DNA from: Planctomycetota bacterium
GTDB taxonomy: Bacteria > Planctomycetota > UBA1135 > GCA-002686595
Reading direction: 5' to 3'
Length of the DNA: 22,784 bases
NCBI GenBank assembly: GCA_029259675.1
Contig: JAJDES010000477.1
Span: 1-22,784 of the forward strand
Below are positions 14,150 to 22,170 of the stretch, one piece after another. Numbering within the stretch: the stretch's first letter is position 1; each line of letters begins with the position of its first letter. Under the pieces are notes generated by a model, which saw only the letters and a list, made by a program, of their open reading frames with translations, was not told where the DNA came from and did not search any database. A program made the translations under genes and the position numbers.

Positions 14150-17100
14150 CTACTTCTCTTGGTGACGGCCCTGCGCTTTGACGCGCTCGGTGCTGAACGC
14201 GCGCGCGCTCGAATTGGGAAGAACCAATTCGCCCTCAATCACAATTGCTGTGAAATCGGACTGCGTCGAGTGCAAGCGGAAGACTTCGCCGGCGGTGCTG
14301 CCGGTTAGCCCGACCATGGTGCCGGTTGCCGCCCCGTACACGACTTCGCCCGTGCTCGCATCTTCGAAGAGGACTTCGGATAGCTGAAGGTTGAGGCGAT
14401 AGCTTTCGCCATCAGCTCCCAGAACTTCGGAACTAACCAAGGACACTTCGCCGACGGACTTGACGGGTGCCGAAACTCCGAGGCTGAGCCCCACGGAGGA
14501 GCCAAGGACGGAGCCCTCGACCGTTCCCGCCGCAATGGGCGCGTAGGAAGGCCCACACTCGGACGGGCACTCGATATCCATCAGCAACTCGAGGTAGTCC
14601 CAGGGCTCGTACTTGTCCTGCCAGAAGCAAATGGAGTTGTCCCACGGCTGCTCATAGAGGTTGGATAAGAACCTACCGCCGGCGCCGTAGTTGGCATTGC
14701 GACCGGAGGCGCCGATGCCGACTTGGAAGGGAGTGTCGCCGTATTCGGGCTCGTTCACTTCCCAGCCCAACGAAACGCCCGCGTACTTGCCGCTGCCGCT
14801 GACGTTGCCGAAAGCTTCGCGGTAGTAGGTCCACTCGTCTGTGTCGACCGGACCGCCCGGGCTGAAGTACTGCGACGGCAAGGCGCTGTAGCCGCCCAGG
14901 TAGGGGCTGCCCCAACTGGCCTTATTCCACAGCGTGATGTCGACGTGGAGCTTGCTTCCGGGGTGCTCGTGACTTTCCAAGGAACCCCAGAACCTTGCGG
15001 TTCCATCCGAATACTCTTCGAACTGCGTGTCCGAACTCCAGGAGAACGGCTCGTAGTCATAGTTCCAGCAGTTGTCGGAGACCAAAGCCCCAAAGGTGCC
15101 GCCGTAGGGATGATCGGGAACCGGAATCGGATCCGATACTTCACATTTGTCGGCCTGGGGATGGCTGTTGTCGCAATCATCCGGAATGCCGTCGGCGTCG
15201 CAGTCGGGCTCGCAATCGTCGGGAATCCCGTCGTAATCGCAGTCATCCTCCTGAGCATCGGGAATTCCGTCAAAGTCGCAATCGGGCCCGCCGGTGGTCG
15301 GATCGCAGGGATCCAAGCATTCGGTCAGGTCGAAGCGCATTTCCGCTGAGGGATCCCAGGGGAAGTGGTCGCCGTGGTTGGGCTGCTCCAAGGTCCAAGC
15401 GTTTAACCAACTGCTTGAGCCCGGGTTCAGGTTGTGACCGTTGGCACCGACGCCAAGCTGCAGGGCCGTCCCGTTCGACTTGGCTTTCATCAGGGCGCCT
15501 TCGAAGCCGCCCTCACCGCGCAGGACCAAGCGCACATTTTCGTAATAGCGCCAGGTGTCGGGATTGATGGGCCCGCCGGCGGAGTCGTACTCCTCACTGG
15601 CAAGCTCAAGGATCGGGCTACCCATGGGCGGGTAATTGCTGTCTCCGGGAAGTACGCGGTCTTCGAAGATCGCGGTAATCCTGAAGCTATTGGCTCCGTC
15701 TGCCTCACTGCGCAGGATGCCGGTGAGAATCGCGTAGCCGTCTCCGTCCTCAACGAATTGGGCGCTTTCGAAGTCGAAGCCGTCTAAACCGCTGGGTGTG
15801 AGTCCCACGTCGTAGGAACCGTCCAGTTTCTCGGCCGAGTCCACGCACAGCACGCTGCGCAATACGGGCGGGCAAGGAATCACATCCACATTGATGTCGC
15901 CCTCACATTCGTGGGGCAAACCGCCTTGGAGCGAATCTTGCTCAAGGTAAATCGTGAACCACATGCTTGCGCCGAAGTTCACGTTCTTTTGGCTGGCGCC
16001 GATTCCAATTTGGAAAGCCTCGCCACGACGTTCGAAGCGATAAATCGCCCCTTCATTGTCGCGGCAACCCAGCAGGCTGCCGCTGACATCTTCGTAGTAG
16101 CGCCACAGATCGGTGTCGGCGGGGCCGCCGTTTTCGGCAAGGGCTTCGGGCTTCAGGGGGCCGAGCTTGGGACTGCCACTGGGCGGATAGTTGCCGTCTC
16201 CAGGAGATACGGCGCCGGCCAACTGGATGTCCAAGTAGAAGCAGGCGTCGGGATCGCTTGCGCGTTCGATACGGCCGCGAATTTGGGCCGTGCCGTCACC
16301 GTTTTCGATGTAGTCAATCTGGTCGGAAACCTGCCAATCGCTGCCGAGGCAACTTCCGAACCAGAAAGCGTGATCGCTGTCCGATGATGAGAATTCGTCA
16401 CCTACGGCTGCACTGAGGCACAGGGCCTCGTCGCAGTCGGGATCGCACTCATCCGGGATGCCGTTGCCGTCGAGGTCGGTGCTGTCGCCCGAAGTGATGT
16501 CGCAGTTGTCCGGAATTTGGTTGCCGTTGCAGTCGGGAATCAGCTCGCAGTCATCCGGCGTGCCGTTCATGTCGCAATCGGGCTCCGCTGCGTCGGGAAT
16601 GCCGTCGCTGTCGCAGTCGGGATCGCACTCGTCCGGGATGCCGTTGCCATCGAGGTCGGTGCTGTCACCCGAGCTGATGTCGCAGTTGTCCGGAATTTGG
16701 TTGCCGTTGCAATCGGGAATCAGCTCGCAACTATCGGGGATTCCGTTTAGATCGCAATCGGGCTCGCACTCATCGGGAATGCCATTGGCGTTGCAATCCT
16801 CAAAAACCTCACAGAAATCTGCGATGCCGTTGGAATTGCAATCTTCGTTGTTGTTGGAGTCGAAGAGAACTTCGGCAACATTGGAGACGCACCATGTGTC
16901 CTCAAGAAGATTGACTGCAAAGGCCTGCAGGAAAAAGGGGACATCGGCTAGGGGGCTGTCGCACAGGATGTCGCAGGAGACGGTCTTCTGTCCGCTGGGC
17001 GGCAAAAACTTCAACTTGACGACTGCCGCAGTCGAATCGAGCAGAATCCCCAGGGTGCCGATGGGCGGAAATTCCGTGTCTCCGGCATTCAATCCAAAGA

Positions 17101-17305
17101 GCAGGAAGGCGTAGTCGCCCGGATTGCCCTCCGTTGTTACTGCAAACGAATCGCCGAACTTATAGGAGGGCTGATCGAGCGTAATGGTAAGGCCGTCATT
17201 GACCGAAGTCGGTGGCGCAATAGGTCGGGCGGCCGCAGAACCTGTAAGTGCGAAGGCGGCAATGCTCGCGCATGCGGCGCTGAGCAATCGGGGGGGGCGT
17301 CTCAT
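14150..17305 (-). CDS. Large secreted protein with Ca-binding repeats and three copies of an unnamed module
   Basis: 1051 residues with a signal peptide (basic start, hydrophobic 8-24, cleavage near 'GSAAARP'). Residues 30-150 look like a beta-rich domain. Residues 152-293 are a Ca-binding array of the thrombospondin-3/dockerin-like type ('DCNSNGIADFCE', 'DCNANGIPDECE', 'DLDGNGIPDECD'), with a shorter array at 674-712. Three related modules follow at about 297-475, 485-662 and 733-912. Each has 'DGTA' or 'DGYA', then a 'GGPxDTDxWRYYE'-like line, then 'FQxGIGASxxNxNxGA'; modules one and two share 'PGDxNYPPxGSP'. A final beta-rich region (920-1051) carries no obvious sorting signal. Such Asp/Cys repeats are common in planctomycetal surface proteins. 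A structural or adhesive envelope role is inferred; there is no enzyme motif. Confidence 0.85.
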   Translation of the reverse strand: MRRPPRLLSAACASIAAFALTGSAAARPIAPPTSVNDGLTITLDQPSYKFGDSFAVTTEGNPGDYAFLLFGLNAGDTEFPPIGTLGILLDSTAAVVKLKFLPPSGQKTVSCDILCDSPLADVPFFLQAFAVNLLEDTWCVSNVAEVLFDSNNNEDCNSNGIADFCEVFEDCNANGIPDECEPDCDLNGIPDSCELIPDCNGNQIPDNCDISSGDSTDLDGNGIPDECDPDCDSDGIPDAAEPDCDMNGTPDDCELIPDCNGNQIPDNCDITSGDSTDLDGNGIPDECDPDCDEALCLSAAVGDEFSSSDSDHAFWFGSCLGSDWQVSDQIDYIENGDGTAQIRGRIERASDPDACFYLDIQLAGAVSPGDGNYPPSGSPKLGPLKPEALAENGGPADTDLWRYYEDVSGSLLGCRDNEGAIYRFERRGEAFQIGIGASQKNVNFGASMWFTIYLEQDSLQGGLPHECEGDINVDVIPCPPVLRSVLCVDSAEKLDGSYDVGLTPSGLDGFDFESAQFVEDGDGYAILTGILRSEADGANSFRITAIFEDRVLPGDSNYPPMGSPILELASEEYDSAGGPINPDTWRYYENVRLVLRGEGGFEGALMKAKSNGTALQLGVGANGHNLNPGSSSWLNAWTLEQPNHGDHFPWDPSAEMRFDLTECLDPCDPTTGGPDCDFDGIPDAQEDDCDYDGIPDDCEPDCDADGIPDDCDNSHPQADKCEVSDPIPVPDHPYGGTFGALVSDNCWNYDYEPFSWSSDTQFEEYSDGTARFWGSLESHEHPGSKLHVDITLWNKASWGSPYLGGYSALPSQYFSPGGPVDTDEWTYYREAFGNVSGSGKYAGVSLGWEVNEPEYGDTPFQVGIGASGRNANYGAGGRFLSNLYEQPWDNSICFWQDKYEPWDYLELLMDIECPSECGPSYAPIAAGTVEGSVLGSSVGLSLGVSAPVKSVGEVSLVSSEVLGADGESYRLNLQLSEVLFEDASTGEVVYGAATGTMVGLTGSTAGEVFRLHSTQSDFTAIVIEGELVLPNSSARAFSTERVKAQGRHQEK
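16441..16800 (-). repeat. 180-bp tandem duplication inside the Ca-binding repeat array
   Basis: Blocks 16441-16620 and 16621-16800 line up at an offset of exactly 180 bp. The first 100 bases differ at about six positions, and the rest is more diverged. In protein this is a 60-residue repeat: 'ELIPDCNGNQIPDNCDI' recurs at residues 194 and 254. It is an in-frame recent duplication of a Ca-binding unit. Confidence 0.85.
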
Positions 17306-17343
17306 TGTGGTACGTCTAGTTGTAGTGAGTACTCACATTGCAT
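17302..17343 (-). CDS. Possible 13-residue leader ORF overlapping the secreted-protein start
   Basis: ATG at 17343-17341 encodes MQCEYSLQLDVPQ, and its TGA overlaps the ATG of the 1051-residue gene (ATGA). An AGGAG lies upstream (17346-17350) but only two bases from the ATG, closer than usual. The main ATG has no Shine-Dalgarno of its own, so the small frame could deliver ribosomes by coupling. It could equally be chance. Confidence 0.3.
   Translation of the reverse strand: MQCEYSLQLDVPQ
17325..17336. promoter_or_regulatory. 12-bp perfect palindrome GTGAGTACTCAC
   Basis: A perfect palindrome 20 bp before the secreted-protein start. It could be a dimeric repressor site or fold in the mRNA leader. 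It lies inside the small leader ORF. Confidence 0.4.
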
Positions 17344-17387
17344 GTCTCCTGCGCGAACACTCATCCGCGACCCTCGCACGCAATGTG
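17334..17387 (-). promoter_or_regulatory. Leader hairpin CACATTGC/GCAATGTG
   Basis: CACATTGC (17334-17341) and GCAATGTG (17380-17387) are perfect 8-bp complements 38 bases apart. If transcription starts near 17389, both arms lie in the 5' leader and the AGGAG at 17346-17350 lies in the loop, so folding could affect translation. Confidence 0.35.
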
Positions 17388-17395
17388 GTGAGAGA

Positions 17396-17401
17396 ATCAT
17401 A
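17396..17401 (-). promoter_or_regulatory. -10-like element TATGAT
   Basis: On the minus strand TATGAT differs from the sigma-70 consensus -10 at one base and would give a leader of about 85 bases before the secreted-protein ATG. No good -35 is seen at normal spacing, so an activator or another sigma factor may be needed. Confidence 0.3.
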
Positions 17402-17537
17402 GATGAGGATCCGAATTGGAATGCTGCTTCGACGTGACTTTTCGTTGTTGGAAGTGTGATCCGCTGAGGGACGAAAACGGAATTTCGATTTGAAACTTTC
17501 GCCAAGTTGCGCATTGATGAGTTGTCAATCTGCCCGC

Positions 17538-17577
17538 ATGTATCCGATTGAATCTATAGCGAATCAATCTGATACAT
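17538..17577. repeat. Long imperfect A/T-rich inverted repeat
   Basis: ATGTATC-C-GATTGA-A-TC (17538-17554) faces GA-A-TCAATC-T-GATACAT (17561-17577) across a 6-base centre TATAGC. That is 15 paired bases with two mismatches. No T-tract follows on either strand, so an operator or cruciform fits better than a terminator. Confidence 0.7.
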
Positions 17578-17848
17578 ACGAGTTGCACCGGCAGAGCTTT
17601 CGCAGGCTTGATCCACATGTCTGCCGATCCGAATCAAGCGCAAGACCTGTGCGTTGCAAAGCGCCGAACTGTTGACACGCACACGACTCGATTGAGTTCG
17701 AATCCAATGTCGAAACGCGGCCCGCCCGGAATGGGAATGGTGAGAAGCTTGTAGACGTCTGCTCGGCCGGGGCCACTATCGGGGGATTCGAACTTGGAGC
17801 CGCTGTTGATGGCTCGACCGAAATGGGACCCGGATCAAGGTGCGACCG

Positions 17849-19906
17849 CTACTCGATGTATCCCAGGGCTCGCAAGTGGTCCATGGTGGCTCCGTCGATA
17901 ACGGAATCCTCACCGCTATGGGGGGGATATTGTTGCTGGAAGCCTGAATAGATTTGACGCAGGTTGTCAGGAACTTGCTGAATGGAGTTTCTTGTCTCCA
18001 ATGGATCTCGACCTATGTGATAGGCCTCGTTGCCCGGTTCGCCGCCGATCAATTTCCAAGCTTGCGTGCGCAGGGAAAGGGCGCGAGCACCGTGACCGTG
18101 CTCCTCGGACCAGGCATTCTCGGGCCAGTCGCCGGGCTGGACTTCGGAACTGAAAAACTGGAGTAGGGAGCGGCCCTCCGCGGATGCGGGCGCTTCGATG
18201 CCGGCCAAATCCAAGAGAGTCGGCATGACATCTACCGAGCGCACTTGCGTTTCTATATGGGCTCCGGCGGGGACGCGTCCGGGCGCGCGTAGGAAGAGCG
18301 GTACTTTGAGTAGATCGTCGTGTAGACGGCGCCCGTGATGAACGCGTTTCGCTCCGGCATCCCAACCCTCTCCGTGATCAGAGGTAAAGAGGGCGTGCAG
18401 CGGGCGCGCGGCGGAATGTTGTTCGAGACCTTGGAACAAGTGCCGCAGTTCGGTATCGACGTGTGTAAGGCGCGCTTCGTATAGGGCTCGGAAGCTGTCC
18501 AAATCGCTTTGGGCTGCGCTCGTCAATTCGCTGGGTGGGACGGACAGGCGACCCTGGAACTGAGCTGAGAATTCAAGTCCCTGGGCCAGAACCTCGGCGT
18601 CGGTGCTGGCGTCATAAATGTAGTAGTCATGCACTTGGTATGAGTGCACAAGCAGGAAAAACGGCCGGCTCGAATCGCGCAATGCGAGCCAGTCATTCGC
18701 GCGCTTGCGCAACTCGGGCATGCCGCCGAACTCTTGCACATACTCCAGCAGCCAGCGTTGCGGAAGGTAGCGGTTTTTGGCGGCGCGCCAGGCCAGGGGC
18801 ACGTGGAAGCGAAAGGGTCGAAAGCTGAATTCAGCCAGGTGATCGAAGTACTCAAATCCTTGGTCCAAACCAAAGGCCGGACTGACGAAGGCTCCACCTG
18901 AGAAGGCGACTGTTTCCCAACCTGCAGCGTGGAAGCTTTCGGCCAAGGTTTGCACGTCGCCCGGAAGTGAATGTTCTTTGGTGTCCGCTCCGTGCTGCGA
19001 CGGGTAAAGGGAGGTCAGCAGAGTCGAGACCGCCGGCAAGGTCCAGGAGGCGCCGCTGATGACATTCTCGAAGCGCGCGCCGTCCGCTGCGAAGGATTGC
19101 AGAAAGGGGCTGCGCTGAGCTTCCTCGTCGTCACCGAACAAATCAGCGCGCAGGGTATCCACAATCACCAGGACTACATTGGGAGCTCCTTCGGGCGCTG
19201 CTGTTTCTTGGTGTGACGGGGGGAACCGGCGCGGCGGTTCGTGGTCGAGCAAGAGCACGGGTAGCGGCAAACAGCAACTTGCAGCCAAAGTCAAAAGTTG
19301 CAGCATGCGCGAGGGCACGCGATTCGCGAGTAGGGCTCCGCCGCCCGCCACGAGTGCGGGCAGCAGCAGTGCGGCGACAAGCGCTGTGCGCGAGCTGCCG
19401 AGCCGCAGGAACAGTAGCGAGCCGGCGGCAATGCCGGATGCAATTAGCAGCATCCAGGCCAGGGCTCTCGCTCCTTGGCATCGGCGTAGCGTGGCTCCGG
19501 TGGCCAGACCGATTGCCAGGGCGGCGGCAAGGCATCCGGCTAAAAGAAGCGGGCCCAGGCTCAGATGTTTGGACACAAGCGATAGGGAGTGCAAGCCGAA
19601 CCAGGCACCGAAGGCTAGTGCGGCCGCACCACCGCGTGCTCGAAGGGGTGGCGGAGCAAGCTTTGAGAGGCAACCGGCGACCAAGCCCACGCAAACTCCG
19701 AAGGCCAGCATCCAAAGCACAATCGGACCGGGGGTGCGCCAGGGCCCGGTGGCCATGAGGTCGGCGATGGTCAGGCACAATCCGGCGCCGAAGCCCTCCG
19801 CGAAGGGTGCCGACCGCGGAGCGGCCTCCGTGTTGTTGCTTGTTGCCGGGCTCATTGCGCGAAACATGGCTCGGCGAAGCCTAGCCCGCGGTGCTGGCGC
19901 AAACAA
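17849..19906 (-). CDS. Membrane-anchored sulfatase-superfamily hydrolase/phosphotransferase
   Basis: Up to 685 residues; Met18 (19855) is an alternative start. About six hydrophobic segments between residues 36 and 220 place it in the inner membrane, with the catalytic domain (242-685) probably facing the periplasm. Alkaline-phosphatase/sulfatase motifs are 'NVVLVIVDTLRADLFG' (metal Asp250), 'SGASWTLPAVSTLLTSLYPSQHG', 'FTSDHGEGWDAG' (Asp510, His511) and 'HHGRRLHDDLLKVPLFLRAPG'. The C-terminus 'MDHLRALGYIE' is the ending common in planctomycetal sulfatases. At the nucleophile, sulfatases have Cys/Ser-x-Pro-x-Arg; here the aligned residue is Thr289 ('TLPAV') and the Arg is lost. A Thr nucleophile is typical of phosphatases, phosphoethanolamine transferases and LtaS-like enzymes, so phosphate chemistry is more likely than sulfate hydrolysis. 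It lies downstream of a two-component system on the same strand. Confidence 0.82.
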   Translation of the reverse strand: MFAPAPRARLRRAMFRAMSPATSNNTEAAPRSAPFAEGFGAGLCLTIADLMATGPWRTPGPIVLWMLAFGVCVGLVAGCLSKLAPPPLRARGGAAALAFGAWFGLHSLSLVSKHLSLGPLLLAGCLAAALAIGLATGATLRRCQGARALAWMLLIASGIAAGSLLFLRLGSSRTALVAALLLPALVAGGGALLANRVPSRMLQLLTLAASCCLPLPVLLLDHEPPRRFPPSHQETAAPEGAPNVVLVIVDTLRADLFGDDEEAQRSPFLQSFAADGARFENVISGASWTLPAVSTLLTSLYPSQHGADTKEHSLPGDVQTLAESFHAAGWETVAFSGGAFVSPAFGLDQGFEYFDHLAEFSFRPFRFHVPLAWRAAKNRYLPQRWLLEYVQEFGGMPELRKRANDWLALRDSSRPFFLLVHSYQVHDYYIYDASTDAEVLAQGLEFSAQFQGRLSVPPSELTSAAQSDLDSFRALYEARLTHVDTELRHLFQGLEQHSAARPLHALFTSDHGEGWDAGAKRVHHGRRLHDDLLKVPLFLRAPGRVPAGAHIETQVRSVDVMPTLLDLAGIEAPASAEGRSLLQFFSSEVQPGDWPENAWSEEHGHGARALSLRTQAWKLIGGEPGNEAYHIGRDPLETRNSIQQVPDNLRQIYSGFQQQYPPHSGEDSVIDGATMDHLRALGYIE

Positions 19907-20047
19907 TGGTCGCAGGTCCCGGTCGTCGTCCGGAAAAGGAGTTGCGCCGGCGACAGCCGTGCGCGTTGCGAGGTGCAGAGAAGGTCAGACTCGCGGCCAT
20001 GGTTGCGCTCGCGCTCCGGCGCAGAACGTTCTGGGCTTCGCTGCCGT

Positions 20048-21475
20048 TTAATCGGCAGTCGTCGCGGGGCTCTGGTGCGGGCCAGACAGTAGGGCCCGGA
20101 AAAGCCCGTCCTCGAGCTCAAAATCCAACTGCAGGCCGCCCGCTTCGGCGAGGGATTTGGAAAGGGCCAGACCGAGTCCGCTTCGGTTGCGGTCGGAGCG
20201 CGCAGGATCCTTGCGCCAGAAGGGGCCGGAAAGAGCGGGCAAATCGGCTTTGGTCAGATCGCCGGCGGCATTTTCAATGGTGAAGGTCCAACGATCCGGG
20301 GATCGATGCACGCTGCAGGCCACGCGACCCGCGTGCGGTGCGTATTGCAGTGCATTGCCGATCAAATTGGAAATGATGATCCCCAGGATGTCCGCGTTGG
20401 CAATCACGGCTTCCTCTGATTCGATGGAGTTTTCGAATTGAAGTTCGCGTTCGCGGCACAGGGTTCTGAGCGGAACTAGGGTCTCGTTCACGAGCTGGCG
20501 CAAATCGATGGGCTCGCCTGTGATCGCTTCAGCGCCCATATCCAAACGAGCCATTTTCAGCAGCGTATTGACGGAGCGCCCCATGCGCCAAGCCATGTTG
20601 CGCACGTCGCGCAGGGAATCTGTAGCCTGCCCGTTGTCGTGCCTTTTGCGCAGCGTGACATCAGCGGCGGTGAGAATCTCCGCGATGGGTGTGCGCAGCT
20701 CGTGGGCAATGTCCGCTGTCGTGCGCCGTTCCCGTTCGAGTGCCAAGCTCACACGGCGAATCAAAGCGTCCGACTTTTCACCGACCGGAAGCAGTTCAGC
20801 GGGCAATTCTCCAAACTCAAGTTGATCGGGCAGCTGTTCGACGTGAATGCCGTCCAACGTGGCCGCCAAACGGTTGGCGGGCTCAAGTCCGCGGCTGACC
20901 GAGCGACGGACCAAAAGGCTCAAGAGCCCAAGTAGAGCGCCGGCCGTGCAAAGGCATTGCAACAGGAGCTTGCGGCTAGCCGAAGTTAGGCTGTCTCGAC
21001 CGAGAGCTACGGCGACCAAGATGTTGGCGGCCTGGGGGCGATCGGGGCCCTCCTCCGGGTAGACATGGTGAACTTCTATCCACTGGGCGGCGAAGCGACA
21101 GGGGCGACCATTGGACAGGGTTGCATTCCAAAAAGTGATGCTGTCGCTGACTTCTTGCGGCAGGATGATCTCCTCCGTGCCAAGCGATATGGAGCGCTCC
21201 AGGCTGTGGCCGTTCGAATACCAAAGTTGGAAATAGGCCGGCTTCTCGGCAATCGCGTACTCGGGCATCAATTCGTCCGAAAACTCGAACTCAACGTGGT
21301 CGCGCTTTTGAAAGAGGATCGAGGCGAAGCCGTTGATGCGATCCTGCAGGTTGTGGTCGAATTGCTGCTCGAGCGAATCCGTGGCAACGAAGTAAACGCT
21401 GATGCCCGCAGCGGTGATGATTGCGGCTGAGCCGCCCAGTACGCGGCTCAGTAGATATCCGCGAATGGACTTCAA
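20048..21475 (-). CDS. Sensor histidine kinase (HisKA/HATPase)
   Basis: 475 residues. Transmembrane segments at about 13-31 and 168-189 frame a periplasmic sensor of some 135 residues that I do not recognise. A linker (190-250) leads to the H-box 'ADIAHELRTPIAEI' with the phospho-accepting His258. The ATPase domain has the N-box 'ISNLIGNALQYA' (Asn370, Asn374), a G1 region 'FTIENAAGDLTKADL' of the 'ENxG' type seen in CusS/QseC-like kinases, the F-box 'PFWRKDPARSDRNRS' and the G2 box 'SGLGLALSK'. It phosphorylates the response regulator encoded just upstream, whose stop overlaps this ATG by 4 bp (ATGA). Homodimer in the inner membrane. The signal is unknown; the CusS-like kinase core does not by itself mean metal sensing. 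Confidence 0.93.
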   Translation of the reverse strand: MKSIRGYLLSRVLGGSAAIITAAGISVYFVATDSLEQQFDHNLQDRINGFASILFQKRDHVEFEFSDELMPEYAIAEKPAYFQLWYSNGHSLERSISLGTEEIILPQEVSDSITFWNATLSNGRPCRFAAQWIEVHHVYPEEGPDRPQAANILVAVALGRDSLTSASRKLLLQCLCTAGALLGLLSLLVRRSVSRGLEPANRLAATLDGIHVEQLPDQLEFGELPAELLPVGEKSDALIRRVSLALERERRTTADIAHELRTPIAEILTAADVTLRKRHDNGQATDSLRDVRNMAWRMGRSVNTLLKMARLDMGAEAITGEPIDLRQLVNETLVPLRTLCRERELQFENSIESEEAVIANADILGIIISNLIGNALQYAPHAGRVACSVHRSPDRWTFTIENAAGDLTKADLPALSGPFWRKDPARSDRNRSGLGLALSKSLAEAGGLQLDFELEDGLFRALLSGPHQSPATTAD

Positions 21476-22146
21476 TCCGCTTGGGCTTCCAGTACATAGC
21501 CCTGCCCGCGTCTGGTGCGAATCAGGTCTTTGCCGTCGGGCCCGAGTTTTGTGCGCAGGATGCAGATTGCGGAATCGACCGCATTGCTCGAGGGAAGCTT
21601 GTTGACGCCGTAAATGTGATCTTCGATTTCTTCGCGATTGACGGTGTGCCCGCGGCGGAGCATCAAGTACTCCAGAAGTAGGTATTCGCGCGCAGATAAG
21701 TCCATGGGCACTGAGGCGATCGTTGCTCGCCTTGCGACCAAATCGATCGTGAGCGCGCCGACGGAAACGACCGGAGATTTTTCTTGGTAACGGCGCCTTA
21801 CTAGGGCGTGTAGGCGCGCCAGCAATTCTTCAAAAAAGAAGGGTTTGACCAGGTAATCGTCAGCACCGGAATTCAAGCCCTGGATGCGATCACTCAATTG
21901 ATCGCGGGCCGACAGGATCAATACGTGCGGGCGTTCCGGCTTGTCGGCTAGGCCTTCCAATAATTGCATGCCGTCCAATTCGGGCAGCATCCAATCCAGC
22001 ACCAATACGTCGTATGGATTGTTGCGCGCGTAGTTGAGCCCCAGCTTGCCGTCGCCGGCCACGTCCACGGCAAAGCCCTCTTGCTTCAATCCCTTTTGTA
22101 GGGATTCCCGCAGGGATTTCGAGTCTTCGACTACGAGTACGCGCAT
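21472..22146 (-). CDS. OmpR/PhoB-family response regulator
   Basis: 224 residues. The receiver domain (1-115) has the acidic pair Glu7-Asp8, the phospho-acceptor Asp51 in 'VLVLDWMLPELDG', Ser79 ('ILSARD') and Lys101 ('LVKPF'). The winged-helix DNA-binding domain (about 125-221) shows 'LSAREYLLLEYLMLRRGHTVNREEI' and the recognition helix region 'SNAVDSAICILRTKLGPDG', ending in 'IRTRRGQGYVL'. It should bind promoters as a dimer after phosphorylation by the kinase encoded in the overlapping downstream frame. The upstream fibronectin-III-like gene ends 24 bp before its ATG, so all three may share a transcript. No Shine-Dalgarno sequence is visible. Confidence 0.96.
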   Translation of the reverse strand: MRVLVVEDSKSLRESLQKGLKQEGFAVDVAGDGKLGLNYARNNPYDVLVLDWMLPELDGMQLLEGLADKPERPHVLILSARDQLSDRIQGLNSGADDYLVKPFFFEELLARLHALVRRRYQEKSPVVSVGALTIDLVARRATIASVPMDLSAREYLLLEYLMLRRGHTVNREEIEDHIYGVNKLPSSNAVDSAICILRTKLGPDGKDLIRTRRGQGYVLEAQAD

Positions 22147-22170
22147 GTTCGTTGGCTGGTGCGGCGGGAC

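Larger units (their letters stand above)
17306..17848. other. Regulatory-looking intergenic region upstream of the secreted-protein gene
   Basis: 543 bp, visibly more A/T-rich than its surroundings around 17400-17580. No convincing gene is present. It holds a palindrome, a leader hairpin, a -10-like site, a long imperfect inverted repeat, and four GATTGA/TCAATC hexamers between 17525 and 17695. The sulfatase-like gene ends at its right edge; no strong terminator for that gene was found. Confidence 0.5.

Noticed and set aside
16458..17114. Repetitive 218-codon plus-strand frame (MPLPSRSVLSPE... repeats)
   Set aside because: The repeats are only the complement of the Ca-binding array in the 1051-residue protein.
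14150..17305. Direct repeats as a possible CRISPR array
   Set aside because: The repeats are in frame, vary in sequence, encode Ca-binding units and have no constant spacer structure or cas genes nearby.
17690..17710. tRNA-like T-loop GTTCGAATCC
   Set aside because: The flanking bases do not form a clean 5-bp T-stem, and no acceptor or anticodon arm lies upstream at the right distance.
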